From positions 1 to 64,000 of the forward strand of contig CATBDC010000010.1 in NCBI GenBank assembly GCA_949502235.1: a DNA stretch of 64,000 nucleotides, given 5' to 3'. Shown piece by piece: positions 7,913-16,890 of this stretch. The notes under the pieces were generated by a model. That model saw only the letters and a list, made by a program, of their open reading frames with translations, was not told the DNA's origin and searched no databases. The stretch comes from an uncultured Lachnospiraceae bacterium (GTDB lineage: Bacteria; Bacillota; Clostridia; Lachnospirales; Lachnospiraceae). How positions within the stretch are numbered: the first letter of the stretch is position 1; each line of letters starts with the position of its first letter. Position numbers and translations under genes: made by a program.

Positions 7913-8794
7913 CTACTCAATGTTCTGAATCTGCTCTCTTACCTTCTCAATCTCTGTTTTTAGATTGATTCCCACATTTGAAATATCAAGATCATTGGCC
8001 TTTGAGAGGATTGTATTTGCTTCCCGGTTCATCTCCTGGGCAATGAAATCAAGCTTACGCCCGATTCCGGCCTCATCTGATCTAAGAGTTTCCTTCATAT
8101 GTAAAATATGGCTCCTAAGCCGCACAACCTCTTCATCCGTACAGATTTTATCCGCAAATATAACAACCTCCGCTGCAATACGTCCCTCCTCAAGCTGGGT
8201 ATCGCCTAAAAGCTCCTTTACCTTATTCTCCAGCTTTTCCCTGTACTGGGAAAGAATCATTGGAGAACGCTCTTCTATAAACGCTACATACTCAAGCATC
8301 CCGTCAAGCTTTACCAGAATGTCCTTCTTTAAGGACTCCCCTTCCATCCCTCTTGTGGCAACAAATTTTTCCACAGCGCCGTCCATGGCCTTCTTAAGGC
8401 CGTCCCACATCTCTTCCTCATCTATAACCTGCTCCTCCATGGTCAGAACCTCGGGACAGCGGGACAGGGTGGATACACGGATATCATTTTCCAGGGAAAA
8501 CTGCTCCTCCATCTTTCTTAAGTATAAAAGATACTCCTCTGCAAGGGCCTCATTATATTTCAGGGACATCTGCCCCCTGGACAAATCCTCATACTGGATA
8601 AACAGGTCTACCTTTCCCCTTATGATGCTCTGCTTTATCAGATTCCGGATTGCCGTCTCAAAGCAATTTAATCTCTTAGGCATTCGGATATTTACATCCA
8701 GATAACGATGGTTTACCCCCTTCATCTCTACTGTAAACTTCCAATCCCCGTCAGAAATCTCGCACCGTCCGAAACCTGTCATACTTTTTATCAT
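7913..8794 (-). CDS. yicC: YicC/YloC family endoribonuclease
   Basis: The 293-residue protein starts with the family hallmark MIKSMTGFGRCE and ends with the DUF1732 region (KLDFIAQEMNREANTI), which together define YicC/YloC proteins. Members are reported to be endoribonucleases that take part in RNA turnover. The gene is the first of the minus-strand operon yicC-gmk-rpoZ-rimO-pgsA-cinA and is divergent from rqcH. The promoter must lie in the 180-base gap between the two. Length and end motifs are complete. Confidence 0.94.
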   Translation of the reverse strand: MIKSMTGFGRCEISDGDWKFTVEMKGVNHRYLDVNIRMPKRLNCFETAIRNLIKQSIIRGKVDLFIQYEDLSRGQMSLKYNEALAEEYLLYLRKMEEQFSLENDIRVSTLSRCPEVLTMEEQVIDEEEMWDGLKKAMDGAVEKFVATRGMEGESLKKDILVKLDGMLEYVAFIEERSPMILSQYREKLENKVKELLGDTQLEEGRIAAEVVIFADKICTDEEVVRLRSHILHMKETLRSDEAGIGRKLDFIAQEMNREANTILSKANDLDISNVGINLKTEIEKVREQIQNIE

Positions 8795-8890
8795 GATTCA
8801 AATCCTCGTTTGTAGTGTATTTTTAATAACTATTTTCTGTCTAATTATAAGATATTTACAAAATAGCGTCAACTAATTTTCTATACTTTA

Positions 8891-8919
8891 TTGACTTTAG
8901 GAATGATATAAAATAGTAT
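8891..8919 (+). promoter_or_regulatory. Sigma-A-type promoter of rqcH
   Basis: TTGACT (8891-8896) and TAGTAT (8914-8919) are separated by 17 bases, upstream of rqcH on the plus strand. This is close to the vegetative consensus. Confidence 0.55.
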
Positions 8920-8925
8920 ATATAA

Positions 8926-8955
8926 GGTTACAGTGAACGAAGTGCTCATTAACCT
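8926..8955. repeat. Half-copy of the GTTACTGTTCAC repeat family in the rqcH leader
   Basis: GGTTACAGTGAACGAAGTG is followed by CTCATTAACC. It matches one side of the small palindromes at 18645 and 59872 and can fold through GGTTA/TAACC. It lies between the rqcH promoter and its start codon, so it would be in the 5' untranslated RNA. Confidence 0.5.
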
Positions 8956-8976
8956 GACAGAAAGGACGGATTGATT

Positions 8977-10716
8977 ATGGCATTTGACGGAATTACAGTG
9001 GCAGCTGCTGCCAGTGAATTAGACAGAGCATTAACAGGCGGGCGGATCACAAAAATCGCCCAGCCGGAGCCGGACGAGCTTTTGCTTACAATTAAAACCC
9101 CCAATGGGCAGAAACGCCTCTATATTTCAGCCAGCGCTTCACTGCCCCTTATTTACCTTACGGATGAAAACAAGCCCGGCCCCATGACGGCCCCGGGATT
9201 CTGCATGCTTTTAAGAAAGCATATCGGAAACGGCCGGATAACCGGTATCCTGCAGCCCGGTCTTGAACGGATAATTTGGATTGATATTGAACATCTGGAT
9301 GAGCTGGGCGACCCCTGTAAGAAACGGCTGGTCGTTGAGATTATGGGAAAACACAGCAATATCATCTTCTGCGACAGTAAAGGGGTGATTCTTGACAGCA
9401 TCAAGCATGTATCCGCGCAGATGAGCTCCGTGCGGGAGGTTCTTCCGGGACGCACCTATTTTATTCCGGATACTATGCGAAAGCTTGACCCCCTGACAGT
9501 AAACGAAAGTGACTTTATCCGCACCCTGAAAGAAAAGCCTGAGGCTATATCCAAGGCTCTTTATATAAGCTTTACCGGTATCAGCCCGGCCGCTGCCTCT
9601 GATATCTGTCTTAGGGCAGGTATAGACCTTGAGCCGGATGCCGGCTCTCTTTCTGACGAGGTGCTTACCCATCTGTTCCGTCAGTTTTCGTATTACATGG
9701 AAGAGATTAAGGAAAATAGGTTTACTCCGGTTATTTATTATCAGCAGGAGGAGCCAAAGGAATTTTCTGCGCTTCCTCTCCTTCAATATGAGGGTATGCC
9801 TAAGAAGGAATACGGCTCTATCTCTCAGGTACTTGCCCTTTATTATTCCTCTAAGAACACTCTGACGCGTATCCGCCAGAAAAGTGCAGATCTGCGCCAT
9901 GTTGTGCAGACAGCCCTGGAACGGAACCGGAAAAAGTGTGATCTCCAGGCCCGCCAGCTTAAGGATACGGAAAACCGGGATAAATATAAGGTATACGGAG
10001 AGCTTATCAACACCTACGGCTACAATCTGGCTCCGGGCTCTAAGGAGCTTACCTGCCAGAATTATTATACGGGGAAGGATATCACGATTCCCTTAGACCC
10101 AGTGAAAACGCCCCAGGAAAACTCACAGAAATATTTCGCCAGATATAATAAGCAGAAACGGACCTTCGAAGCTCTTCGGGAGCTGATAGAAGAGACGAAG
10201 ACGGATATCCTGTACCTTGAATCCATCAGTACGTCTCTGGATATTGCCAGAAGCGAGGCGGACCTGGCCCAGATTAAAGAGGAGCTGGTTCAAAGCGGGT
10301 ATATCCGCCGGAAACCCGCAAAGAAAAAGATAAAGCTTACAAGTAAGCCCATGCATTATATTTCTGCCGATGGCTACCATATGTATGTGGGGAAAAATAA
10401 TCTTCAGAATGATGAGCTGACCTTCTCCTTTGCAGCGGGAAACGACTGGTGGTTCCACGCCAAGGGCGCGGCCGGCTCCCACGTCATTGTACGGACCAAC
10501 GGTGACGAGCTTCCGGATAATACCTTTGAGGAGGCCGGGAGGCTTGCGGCATATTATTCCAAAAGCCGCGGAGCCGACAAGGTGGAGATTGACTATATTG
10601 AGAAAAAGCATGTAAAAAAACCAAACGGGGCAAAACCAGGATTTGTGGTATATTATACCAATTATTCCCTGGTGATTGATTCCGATATTTCAGGCATAAA
10701 AGCTGTGGAGGATTAG
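8977..10716 (+). CDS. rqcH: Rqc2 homologue RqcH, NFACT family
   Basis: RqcH binds stalled 50S-peptidyl-tRNA complexes and adds C-terminal alanine tails, marking the unfinished chain for degradation. The older name in this family is fibronectin-binding protein. The 579-residue sequence has the NFACT-N domain at the start (MAFDGITVAAAASELD), long coiled-coil helices in the middle (about 285-435) and the NFACT-R RNA-binding domain at the end (AGNDWWFHAKGAAGSHVI, about 490). I chose the ATG at 8977, since AAAGGACGG precedes it; a TTG six bases earlier is also open. It is monocistronic and divergent from yicC. A stem AAAGCTGTGG/CCGCAGCTTT spans the stop codon and may terminate transcription. Confidence 0.95.
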   Translation: MAFDGITVAAAASELDRALTGGRITKIAQPEPDELLLTIKTPNGQKRLYISASASLPLIYLTDENKPGPMTAPGFCMLLRKHIGNGRITGILQPGLERIIWIDIEHLDELGDPCKKRLVVEIMGKHSNIIFCDSKGVILDSIKHVSAQMSSVREVLPGRTYFIPDTMRKLDPLTVNESDFIRTLKEKPEAISKALYISFTGISPAAASDICLRAGIDLEPDAGSLSDEVLTHLFRQFSYYMEEIKENRFTPVIYYQQEEPKEFSALPLLQYEGMPKKEYGSISQVLALYYSSKNTLTRIRQKSADLRHVVQTALERNRKKCDLQARQLKDTENRDKYKVYGELINTYGYNLAPGSKELTCQNYYTGKDITIPLDPVKTPQENSQKYFARYNKQKRTFEALRELIEETKTDILYLESISTSLDIARSEADLAQIKEELVQSGYIRRKPAKKKIKLTSKPMHYISADGYHMYVGKNNLQNDELTFSFAAGNDWWFHAKGAAGSHVIVRTNGDELPDNTFEEAGRLAAYYSKSRGADKVEIDYIEKKHVKKPNGAKPGFVVYYTNYSLVIDSDISGIKAVED

Positions 10717-10761
10717 CCCCGCAGCTTTTATGGACTACCCCTTTTGCACTGTACCATCTTA

Positions 10762-11379
10762 TCATGACAGCAGCTCGTACAGCTTTCCGACAATCAGCTT
10801 TCGCTGCAGGAGGACAAAGTTCTCATTAATTTTGTCTGCGATATACTGGCAGTTTTCCTTTGTAAGCCTGGTATTATCATAGATGACCTCTGTCATGGTG
10901 GTCTTATGCAGATTTCCTGTCACCAGATATACAGCCAGGGAATCCAGCACGCCCGCTGATTCTGTAAATTCCTCTTCTGTCTTGAATTCATATTTGTCAT
11001 AAGACCTTTCATACCCGGATTCAAACCGCAGGATCACTCTCTCAAATATATAATCTACCGCTGTCCTGATTCTTGCCGGATCCTTTTTTTCCAGCTCTCT
11101 TAAGGCCTCTGAAGCATAGTACATATCAAGCATGCCGTCAATATAATTTTCAATCTCGCTATTTAAGACATCACTCCCGATAAGCTTCTCCACTTCTGCC
11201 AGATTAAAGGGCCTGTTCCCGATAAAATCCTCCTTATAGGAATTCATAAATTCAAGGATATACTTTTTTTCATAAGCCTCTATGTCCTCCGGCCTTCTGA
11301 AAAAAGCAGTCAGCCTGTCCTTCCATTCCTCCCCCAGATTTTCAATCAGTATCTTAAGACTCTCTACACTATTTAACAT
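10762..11379 (-). CDS. Conserved hypothetical protein, partner of DUF815 ATPase
   Basis: I do not recognise this 205-residue protein as a named family. It is soluble, predicted mostly helical and charged, with no signal peptide, cysteine cluster or known motif. A good ribosome site (GGGAGGAAGATTAG) precedes the ATG. It is 32 bases downstream of the DUF815-type AAA+ ATPase gene on the same strand and is probably co-transcribed with it. A role as adaptor or substrate of that ATPase is a guess from position only. Its low-complexity-free, evenly coding sequence argues that it is a real gene. Confidence 0.7.
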   Translation of the reverse strand: MLNSVESLKILIENLGEEWKDRLTAFFRRPEDIEAYEKKYILEFMNSYKEDFIGNRPFNLAEVEKLIGSDVLNSEIENYIDGMLDMYYASEALRELEKKDPARIRTAVDYIFERVILRFESGYERSYDKYEFKTEEEFTESAGVLDSLAVYLVTGNLHKTTMTEVIYDNTRLTKENCQYIADKINENFVLLQRKLIVGKLYELLS

Positions 11380-11411
11380 CTAATCTTCCTCCCACACCAT
11401 TTGTATATATT

Positions 11412-12707
11412 TTAATTTTCATTTATTCCTGACAGATAATCTATAAACTGCTGGGCCGTCCTTCCTGACAGTCCTCCATGGCTTAGCTCCCATTTATTTG
11501 CCTCAAGGAGAAGCTCTTCTTCCTGCATACGGATATTATTTTTCGCCGCAAGCTGCCTTACAATTTCCTGAAACTGCTTCTTGTCAGGCTTGCCAAAATA
11601 AATGGTCACGCCGAACCTTGCCACCAGGGAAAGCTTCTCCTGAACCGTGTCATTGGTGTGAAGCTCCTCATCCCTGTCCGCCTTATCCTTAAAGGTCTCC
11701 CTGATTAAATGCCTCCTGTTAGAGGTTGCATAGATCAGAACATTATCCGGCTTCCTCTCAAGGCCGCCCTCAATAACTGCCTTCAGATACTTATATTCTA
11801 TCTCAAATTCCTCAAAAGATAAGTCATCCATATAAATAATAAATTTATAATTCCGGTTTTTAATCTGAGTAATAATATCATTTAAATTCCCAAACTGATG
11901 CTTATATACCTCGATCATACGAAGTCCCCTGTCATAGTACTGGTTTAAAATAGCCTTAATGGAGGAGGATTTTCCTGTGCCGGCATCTCCGAAAAGAAGG
12001 CAGTTATTTGCTTTTTTCCCGCTTACAAATGCCTCTGTATTATCAATCAGCTTCTTCTTGGGGATCTCATACCCTACTAAATCATCAAGGTGCACATGGG
12101 CAATCCGGGTAATGGGTACAATCTCTGCTCCGTCTTCTGTCTGCCTTACGCGGAATGCTTTGTGAAGCCCCAGCTTCCCTACGCCGAACTCCTTGTAAAA
12201 CTGGGTAATGACATCCTTAAATTCCTCCACGCTTTCTGTGTCCGCCAGATGACACCCCAGCTCACAGATGCGGTCCCTGATTCTCTGATTAAATACTCTG
12301 CCGTGTTTTATGTCTCCTTTATAGTTTTTAAGAAAGGACAGGTGCTCTGTCCCCAGCGCCTTTTCAAGCCCTTCGAAGTCATAAGAAAATAAATCCCTGA
12401 ATATAGCAAAATCATGAAGTGCCGCAATATTAATGCTCCCTTGCACTGCTCCTGTAATCTCACAGGAGGTACTGTACGCGTTCTCATGGCTTGCGAGCAG
12501 ATATGTCAGGTAATCGTGCCAGATATTTCCTTCAAATCCATGGCTTACCGCCATTTCAAGGAGCCCGCCGATACATTCAAAAAGAAGCTCCTTTAAGCTC
12601 TCCTTGTCACAGCTTTCATTTTTTATATTCTCCATTAAAAAGGCCATATTGGAAAGAATATTTCCCTCTTCTACATCTCTGTATATAATAAGCTCATTCA
12701 TCCTCAT
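11412..12707 (-). CDS. DUF815-type AAA+ ATPase
   Basis: This is a predicted AAA+ ATPase of the DUF815 family. The C-terminal half carries Walker A (FGDAGTGKSS, about residues 241-250), Walker B (FIIYMDDLSFEE) and a sensor-like YATSNRRHL. The N-terminal 170 residues have no recognised motif. The start is the ATG at 12707, which has AAGGAG nine bases upstream; reading from 12731 would place that site inside the gene. Family members are soluble ATPases of unknown duty. It sits between pheA upstream and an unknown protein downstream, all on the minus strand, with a 36-base gap to pheA. Confidence 0.85.
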   Translation of the reverse strand: MRMNELIIYRDVEEGNILSNMAFLMENIKNESCDKESLKELLFECIGGLLEMAVSHGFEGNIWHDYLTYLLASHENAYSTSCEITGAVQGSINIAALHDFAIFRDLFSYDFEGLEKALGTEHLSFLKNYKGDIKHGRVFNQRIRDRICELGCHLADTESVEEFKDVITQFYKEFGVGKLGLHKAFRVRQTEDGAEIVPITRIAHVHLDDLVGYEIPKKKLIDNTEAFVSGKKANNCLLFGDAGTGKSSSIKAILNQYYDRGLRMIEVYKHQFGNLNDIITQIKNRNYKFIIYMDDLSFEEFEIEYKYLKAVIEGGLERKPDNVLIYATSNRRHLIRETFKDKADRDEELHTNDTVQEKLSLVARFGVTIYFGKPDKKQFQEIVRQLAAKNNIRMQEEELLLEANKWELSHGGLSGRTAQQFIDYLSGINEN

Positions 12708-12743
12708 AGTTATGTACTCCTTAATAATCATTCAGATCTGAAA

Positions 12744-13874
12744 CTAATAATTTCCAAGAATTTTAAGGCTCCGGCTTTCCTCCCGCAGTCCCCGGATAGC
12801 ATTTTTTACTGCGGCATCCTCAAGGTTTCCCTCGAAATCAATAAAAAACCGGTATTCAAAGCTTCTGCCCTCAATGGGCCTTGATTCGATTCTTGTCATA
12901 TTTAAATCGTTGTAAATAAAATGTGACAAAAGATGGTAGAGGGAGCCACTCTCATGAGGCAGCTCAAAACATATACTGATTTTTTTTGCTCCTTTTATGA
13001 AAACCTTCTGGTTCGTTACAATGATAAATCTTGTGGAATTATTCTGTTCATTATTAATCCCATCCTTTAACACCATAAGGCCGTGTATCTGGGCCGCGTA
13101 TGCGCTGCACACGGCTGCCTGGGTTTTATCATTTTCCTCCAGTATCTTTTTTGCCGCAATGGCAGTGTTGGCTACGCTTATCTGCTGCCACTCCTTATAT
13201 TCCTCCAGAAAACGGGAGGTCTGCATAAGCGCCTCTGCCTTGGAGTAAACCCGGTCAATATCCGTAAGACTGCTTCCCGGAAGCCCGGCAAGAGTATGGG
13301 TAATGGGAATAATCGTCTCCCCCACAATATAATTTTCAAATTCAACCAGAAGATCATACATCTCATTTACAGAGCCTGCCGAGGAATTTTCTATGGGAAG
13401 CACAGCGTAATCCGCAGCCCCTTCCTCAATTGCCTCCATGGCATCACGGAAGGTCTGCACGCAATAGCTGTTACACTCACTGCCAAAATAATTTTTCATG
13501 GCCGCCTGGCCGTAAGCGCCTTCCGTCCCCTGAAAGACGATGCGGGCATTATGGACATTTAAGCCTTCTATCTCTATAAACGGAAGACGCCCTAAAGCCC
13601 CCGCCTTCACAAGCTGCCGGTACTGCAGCTTTCTGCTCATGGCCATAAGCTGCTGGTACAGCTCCTTAATTCCTTTTTTGTTTTCTTCTGTGGTTACCTT
13701 TGCAGCCACATCCTGAAGCTTTTCCTTCTCTCTCTGCCTGTCGAGAACCTTCCTTCCCGCTGAAATCTTATACTCTCCCACCTGCTCACAGATGCTCATT
13801 CTCTCCTCATAAAGCCTTACGATCTGATCATCTACCTTATCTAACTGCTGCCTTAGTTCCTGTAAAGAGGCCAT
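12744..13874 (-). CDS. pheA: Bifunctional chorismate mutase/prephenate dehydratase
   Basis: PheA turns chorismate into prephenate and then phenylpyruvate, the phenylalanine branch of aromatic synthesis. The 376-residue protein has a chorismate mutase domain (about 1-90, LRQQLDKVDDQIVRLYEERM), a prephenate dehydratase domain (about 105-290, with VFQGTEGAYG, PIENSSAG and NNSTRFIIV) and a C-terminal ACT domain (HESGSLYHLL and TRIESRP) that binds phenylalanine for feedback inhibition. The ATG at 13874 follows AAAAAAGGAGATGAAAAG, so I prefer it to a TTG at 13895. aroD and aroC are also in this window but not linked to it. No T-box is visible upstream. Confidence 0.96.
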   Translation of the reverse strand: MASLQELRQQLDKVDDQIVRLYEERMSICEQVGEYKISAGRKVLDRQREKEKLQDVAAKVTTEENKKGIKELYQQLMAMSRKLQYRQLVKAGALGRLPFIEIEGLNVHNARIVFQGTEGAYGQAAMKNYFGSECNSYCVQTFRDAMEAIEEGAADYAVLPIENSSAGSVNEMYDLLVEFENYIVGETIIPITHTLAGLPGSSLTDIDRVYSKAEALMQTSRFLEEYKEWQQISVANTAIAAKKILEENDKTQAAVCSAYAAQIHGLMVLKDGINNEQNNSTRFIIVTNQKVFIKGAKKISICFELPHESGSLYHLLSHFIYNDLNMTRIESRPIEGRSFEYRFFIDFEGNLEDAAVKNAIRGLREESRSLKILGNY

Positions 13875-14002
13875 CTTTTCATCTCCTTTTTTCAAGCTAA
13901 CTCGTATTATACCCTATCATATAATCCAAGTTCAATAGATACATGACATTTCCCCTGTAAAATCCTGTATAAAATATGTGCTGCCCTGCCATACTTTAAA
14001 TC

Positions 14003-14386
14003 ATGAAGCATAATTTTTTAACATGTGGAACGACTGGCTGGTGCATGGAAATCCTGTTTACTGGTCTTCATTCCCTGAAAACACACAATCCAAAGCTTAT
14101 GGGAAATACTTCTATCTGGATGTTTCCTATCTATGGCATGGCAAGCCTTCTTGCCCCTGTCTGCAGACTTCTGAAAGGAAAGAACCTGATACTTAGAGGA
14201 GGAATTTATACATGCTGCATTTTTGCCGGCGAATATGTAACCGGTTCTTTTCTCAGAAAATATAAAGCCTGCCCATGGGACTACAGCAAGGCTCCTTTAA
14301 ACATTGATGGACTTATACGGCTCGATTATGCCCCCTACTGGTTCGGGGCCGGTCTTATATTTGAAAAAATTCTCGCCAGAAATTAA
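14003..14386 (+). CDS. Small membrane protein, putative ABC-transporter type IV (CmpB-like)
   Basis: The 127-residue protein has about three hydrophobic segments and the conserved tail seen in the ABC_trans_CmpB family (CPWDYSKAPLNIDGLIRLDY, then FGAGLIFEKIL). Family members are small Firmicute membrane proteins annotated as putative ABC-transporter subunits; their actual role is unclear. No ABC ATPase gene is adjacent. It lies upstream of pyrB on the same strand but pyrB has its own promoter. The leader before its ATG has only a weak ribosome site, so the exact start is uncertain. Confidence 0.75.
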   Translation: MKHNFLTCGTTGWCMEILFTGLHSLKTHNPKLMGNTSIWMFPIYGMASLLAPVCRLLKGKNLILRGGIYTCCIFAGEYVTGSFLRKYKACPWDYSKAPLNIDGLIRLDYAPYWFGAGLIFEKILARN

Positions 14387-14392
14387 AATATA

Positions 14393-14421
14393 TTGAAAAT
14401 CTTTCCCGTATGGTATATTAT
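14393..14421 (+). promoter_or_regulatory. Promoter of pyrBI
   Basis: TTGAAA (14393-14398) and TATTAT (14416-14421) are 17 bases apart and about 50 bases before the pyrB start. No PyrR-type attenuator hairpin fits into the short leader. Confidence 0.65.
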
Positions 14422-14471
14422 GTACAGAGACTTTTTAACAAGTATATACTTTGTCATTGAAGGAGGGTTTT

Positions 14472-15389
14472 ATGAGACACTTGATGAGTCCATTGGATTT
14501 TTCCGTGGAAGAACTAGAGAAACTAATGAATCTGGCAGGGGACATTGAAGCCAATCCCGAAAAATACGCTCATGTATGTGCAGGAAAGAAGCTGGCCACC
14601 TTGTTCTATGAGCCAAGCACCAGAACAAGACTAAGCCATGAGGCTGCGATGTTAAATCTTGGCGGAAGTATTCTTGGATTTTCTTCAGCAGATTCCAGTT
14701 CTGCTGCTAAAGGCGAAAGTGTTGCTGACACGATTCGCACTATTTCCTGTTATGCAGATATCTGTGCTATGCGCCACCCTAAAGAAGGTGCCGCACTTGT
14801 TGCCAGCGCACATTCTGGTATTCCTGTTATAAACGCAGGCGATGGAGGACATCAGCATCCCACCCAGACACTTACCGATATGCTGACTATCCGTACCTTA
14901 AAAGGCAGGCTTGATAATATGACCATTGGTCTTTGCGGCGACTTAAAATTCGGCCGTACCGTCCATTCTTTAATTCACGCACTGGTTCGTTACCCTAATG
15001 TCAAATTCGTACTTATTTCTCCGGAAGAACTGAAGATTCCAAGTTACATACGTAAAGATGTGCTTGACCGCCAGAATATAGAATATGAAGAAGTCGTGCG
15101 CCTTGAGGATGCGCTTCCAAAGTTAGACATCCTATACATGACACGTGTACAAAAAGAACGTTTCTTCAATGAGGAAGATTATGTACGCATGAAGGATTTC
15201 TATATCCTGGATTCCAAAAAGATGGAGCTCGCCTCCCACGATATGTACGTTCTTCATCCCCTTCCAAGAGTAAATGAAATCTCTGTGGAAGTAGATAAGG
15301 ATCCCCGCGCCGCATATTTCAAACAGGCACAGTATGGTGTATATATCCGGATGGCACTTATTATGACACTGCTAAATATCGAAGTTTAG
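14472..15389 (+). CDS. pyrB: Aspartate carbamoyltransferase catalytic subunit
   Basis: PyrB condenses carbamoyl phosphate and aspartate to N-carbamoyl-aspartate, the second step of pyrimidine synthesis. The 305-residue chain shows the carbamoyl-phosphate loop YEPSTRTR, the mobile loop with [21 protein letters not shown] and HPLPRVNEI. The ATG at 14472 follows GAAGGAGGG, so an upstream TTG at 14451 is rejected. A regulatory subunit gene follows 54 bases later, so this is the allosteric E. coli-like class rather than the PyrB-only Bacillus type. Confidence 0.97.
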   Translation: MRHLMSPLDFSVEELEKLMNLAGDIEANPEKYAHVCAGKKLATLFYEPSTRTRLSHEAAMLNLGGSILGFSSADSSSAAKGESVADTIRTISCYADICAMRHPKEGAALVASAHSGIPVINAGDGGHQHPTQTLTDMLTIRTLKGRLDNMTIGLCGDLKFGRTVHSLIHALVRYPNVKFVLISPEELKIPSYIRKDVLDRQNIEYEEVVRLEDALPKLDILYMTRVQKERFFNEEDYVRMKDFYILDSKKMELASHDMYVLHPLPRVNEISVEVDKDPRAAYFKQAQYGVYIRMALIMTLLNIEV

Positions 15390-15443
15390 TTTTATTTAAA
15401 GTATCGTTTTCTTCGTTTCATTTATATATAGGAGGAGCAAACT

Positions 15444-15896
15444 ATGGTTAAAAATACATTAAATGTCGGACGTATTTCCGAAGGCTTTGTGCTGGATCAT
15501 ATTCAGGCCGGCCGGAGCATGGATATCTATAAATATCTGCATCTTGACAAGCTGGACTGCTGCGTAGCCATTATAAAAAACGCAAAAAGCAGTAAAATGG
15601 GGAAAAAAGACATCATGAAAATAGAATGTCCCATTGACTTCATGGATCTGGATATCCTGGGCTTTATAGATCATAATATCACAGTCAATATCGTACAGGA
15701 TGAGAAGGTCGTAGATAAGAAGTGTCTGCGCCTTCCGAATGAAATTAGAAACGTAATAAGATGCAAGAACCCACGCTGCATTACTTCCATTGAGCAGGAG
15801 TTAGACCATGTATTCGTCCTGACAGACCCGGAAAATGAAATATACAGATGTAAGTACTGCGAACAGAAATATGACGGGCGGTTAAGACGCCGGTAA
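15444..15896 (+). CDS. pyrI: Aspartate carbamoyltransferase regulatory subunit
   Basis: PyrI binds the effectors CTP and ATP and contacts PyrB through a zinc domain. The 150-residue sequence has the nucleotide-binding N-terminal domain (LNVGRISEGFVLDHI and the helix after it) and the four zinc cysteines in CKNPRC and CKYC near the C-terminus. Spacing and length match the family. AGGAGGAGC sits before the ATG. The pyrB-pyrI pair would make the pathway feedback regulated by CTP. Downstream lies a palindromic repeat that can act as terminator. Confidence 0.97.
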   Translation: MVKNTLNVGRISEGFVLDHIQAGRSMDIYKYLHLDKLDCCVAIIKNAKSSKMGKKDIMKIECPIDFMDLDILGFIDHNITVNIVQDEKVVDKKCLRLPNEIRNVIRCKNPRCITSIEQELDHVFVLTDPENEIYRCKYCEQKYDGRLRRR

Positions 15897-15904
15897 AGAC
15901 GTCA

Positions 15905-15980
15905 GGGACAGGGTATTCTTTAATTGGGGACGGGTACAAATGAAAAATACTACGTCCCAGATTAAAAATACCCTGTCCCC
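15905..15980. repeat. GGGGACAGGGT-family palindromic repeat, copy 1
   Basis: GGGACAGGGTATT (from 15905) is inverted by AATACCCTGTCCCC (to 15980), with a nested GGGGACG/CGTCCC pair. It lies between the convergent ends of pyrI and rnpB, where it could stop transcription from both sides. Confidence 0.75.
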
Positions 15981-15985
15981 ATCAT

Positions 15986-16339
15986 ACAAGCAAAACGATA
16001 AGCCGGGTTATGTCGTTGGGTAATCATCTATCTAGACCCGCTGTTGCCAGCGGGTTCAAGCAACCTACCCGAGACGCGGCGGGCCGCCGCAATGTCTCTG
16101 TGCGGTCTTGCTTCGAGTGGGGTTTACATGTGCCCCTGCCGTTACCGGCAGGGCGGTAGTCTCTTACACTGCCCTTCCACCCTTACTTAAGCCTTCTGGC
16201 TTAAGCGGTACATTTCTGTTGCACTGGCCTTGGAGTCACCTCCACCGGACGTTATCCGGCACTCTGCCCTGTGAAGCCCGGACTTTCCTCACCTGCTGCC
16301 TTTCGGCTTTTTGCACCTGCGATTACCTGTTTTACTTGT
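15986..16339 (-). ncRNA. rnpB: RNase P RNA, bacterial class A
   Basis: This is the catalytic RNA of RNase P, which trims the 5' leader of tRNA precursors. On the minus strand the conserved blocks appear in order: GAGGAAAGTCCGGGCT near the 5' end, the P-loop segment GATGATTACCC and the 3' block ATAACCCGGCTTATCG. The ends are set by the P1 helix: ACAAGTAAAAC at the 5' side pairs along 11 positions with GTTTTGCTTGT at the 3' side. The length of about 354 bases fits class A, typical of Clostridia, not the class B of Bacillus. Both flanks carry GGGGACAGGGT palindromes. Confidence 0.96.
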
Positions 16340-16344
16340 ATAAT

Positions 16345-16420
16345 GGGGACAGGGTATTTTTAATCTGGAACAGGTACAAATGAGAAATACAACGTCCCCA
16401 ATTCAAAATACCCTGTCCCT
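16345..16420. repeat. GGGGACAGGGT-family palindromic repeat, copy 2
   Basis: GGGGACAGGGTATTTTTAAT (from 16345) is inverted by ATTCAAAATACCCTGTCCCT (to 16420). It is nearly the same sequence as the copy at 15905 and lies between the 5' end of rnpB and the end of rnhA. It can serve as the rnhA terminator. Confidence 0.75.
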
Positions 16421-16434
16421 AACCCAACGCAGCT

Positions 16435-16890
16435 TCACCTCATAGCATCCGCAGCCGAGGTCGCCAGCTCATCGCACCTTTCATTCTGTGGATGCCCATC
16501 ATGTCCCTTCACCCAGTTAAATGTTACCTTATGGGGTTCCTTTGCTTTTAAAAGCCGTTTCCATAAATCAACATTCTTTACCGGCTCGTTTTTCCCCCGC
16601 TTCCAGTCTTTTTTTATCCAGCCGTCAATCCAGTGCTGGTTAAATGCATCTACCACATACTTTGAATCAGAATACAGGGATACCTCGCAGGGTCTGTTAA
16701 GAACCTCAAGCCCCGCAATTACCGCCATAAGCTCCATGCGGTTATTTGTTGTCTTCTCATAGCCCTTTGAAAGCTCCTTTACATGAAGCTCGCCCTTTGT
16801 ATCTATATATTCTAAAACCGTACCATATCCGCCGGGCCCATCCGGATTTCCTCTGGCCGCCCCATCTGTATAGATACTGACATGCATCAT
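16435..16890 (-). CDS. rnhA: Ribonuclease HI
   Basis: RNase HI cuts the RNA strand of RNA-DNA hybrids, including replication primers and R-loops. The 151-residue protein has all four carboxylates: D9 in [10 protein letters not shown], the glutamate of NNRMELMAV, the aspartate of LYSDSKYVV and the last aspartate in ERCDELA. The handle region ([16 protein letters not shown]) is present, as in E. coli RNase HI. The ATG overlaps the moaB stop (TAATG), so the two genes are translationally coupled. A second ATG three bases on is equally possible. Confidence 0.96.
   Translation of the reverse strand: MMHVSIYTDGAARGNPDGPGGYGTVLEYIDTKGELHVKELSKGYEKTTNNRMELMAVIAGLEVLNRPCEVSLYSDSKYVVDAFNQHWIDGWIKKDWKRGKNEPVKNVDLWKRLLKAKEPHKVTFNWVKGHDGHPQNERCDELATSAADAMR

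Noticed and set aside
7965-8705. Plus-strand frame of 246 residues rich in Ser and Phe
   Set aside because: It is antisense to yicC and has no ribosome site or recognisable motif.
13875-14002. Possible T-box or phenylalanine leader before pheA
   Set aside because: The gap is short and shows no T-box sequence, leader peptide with Phe codons or terminator/antiterminator pair.
14393-14471. Possible PyrR-binding attenuator before pyrB
   Set aside because: The leader is about 50 bases and has no hairpin or terminator.
16108-16383. Open frame of 91 residues on the plus strand
   Set aside because: It lies within the antisense of rnpB and follows RNA conservation, not codon use.
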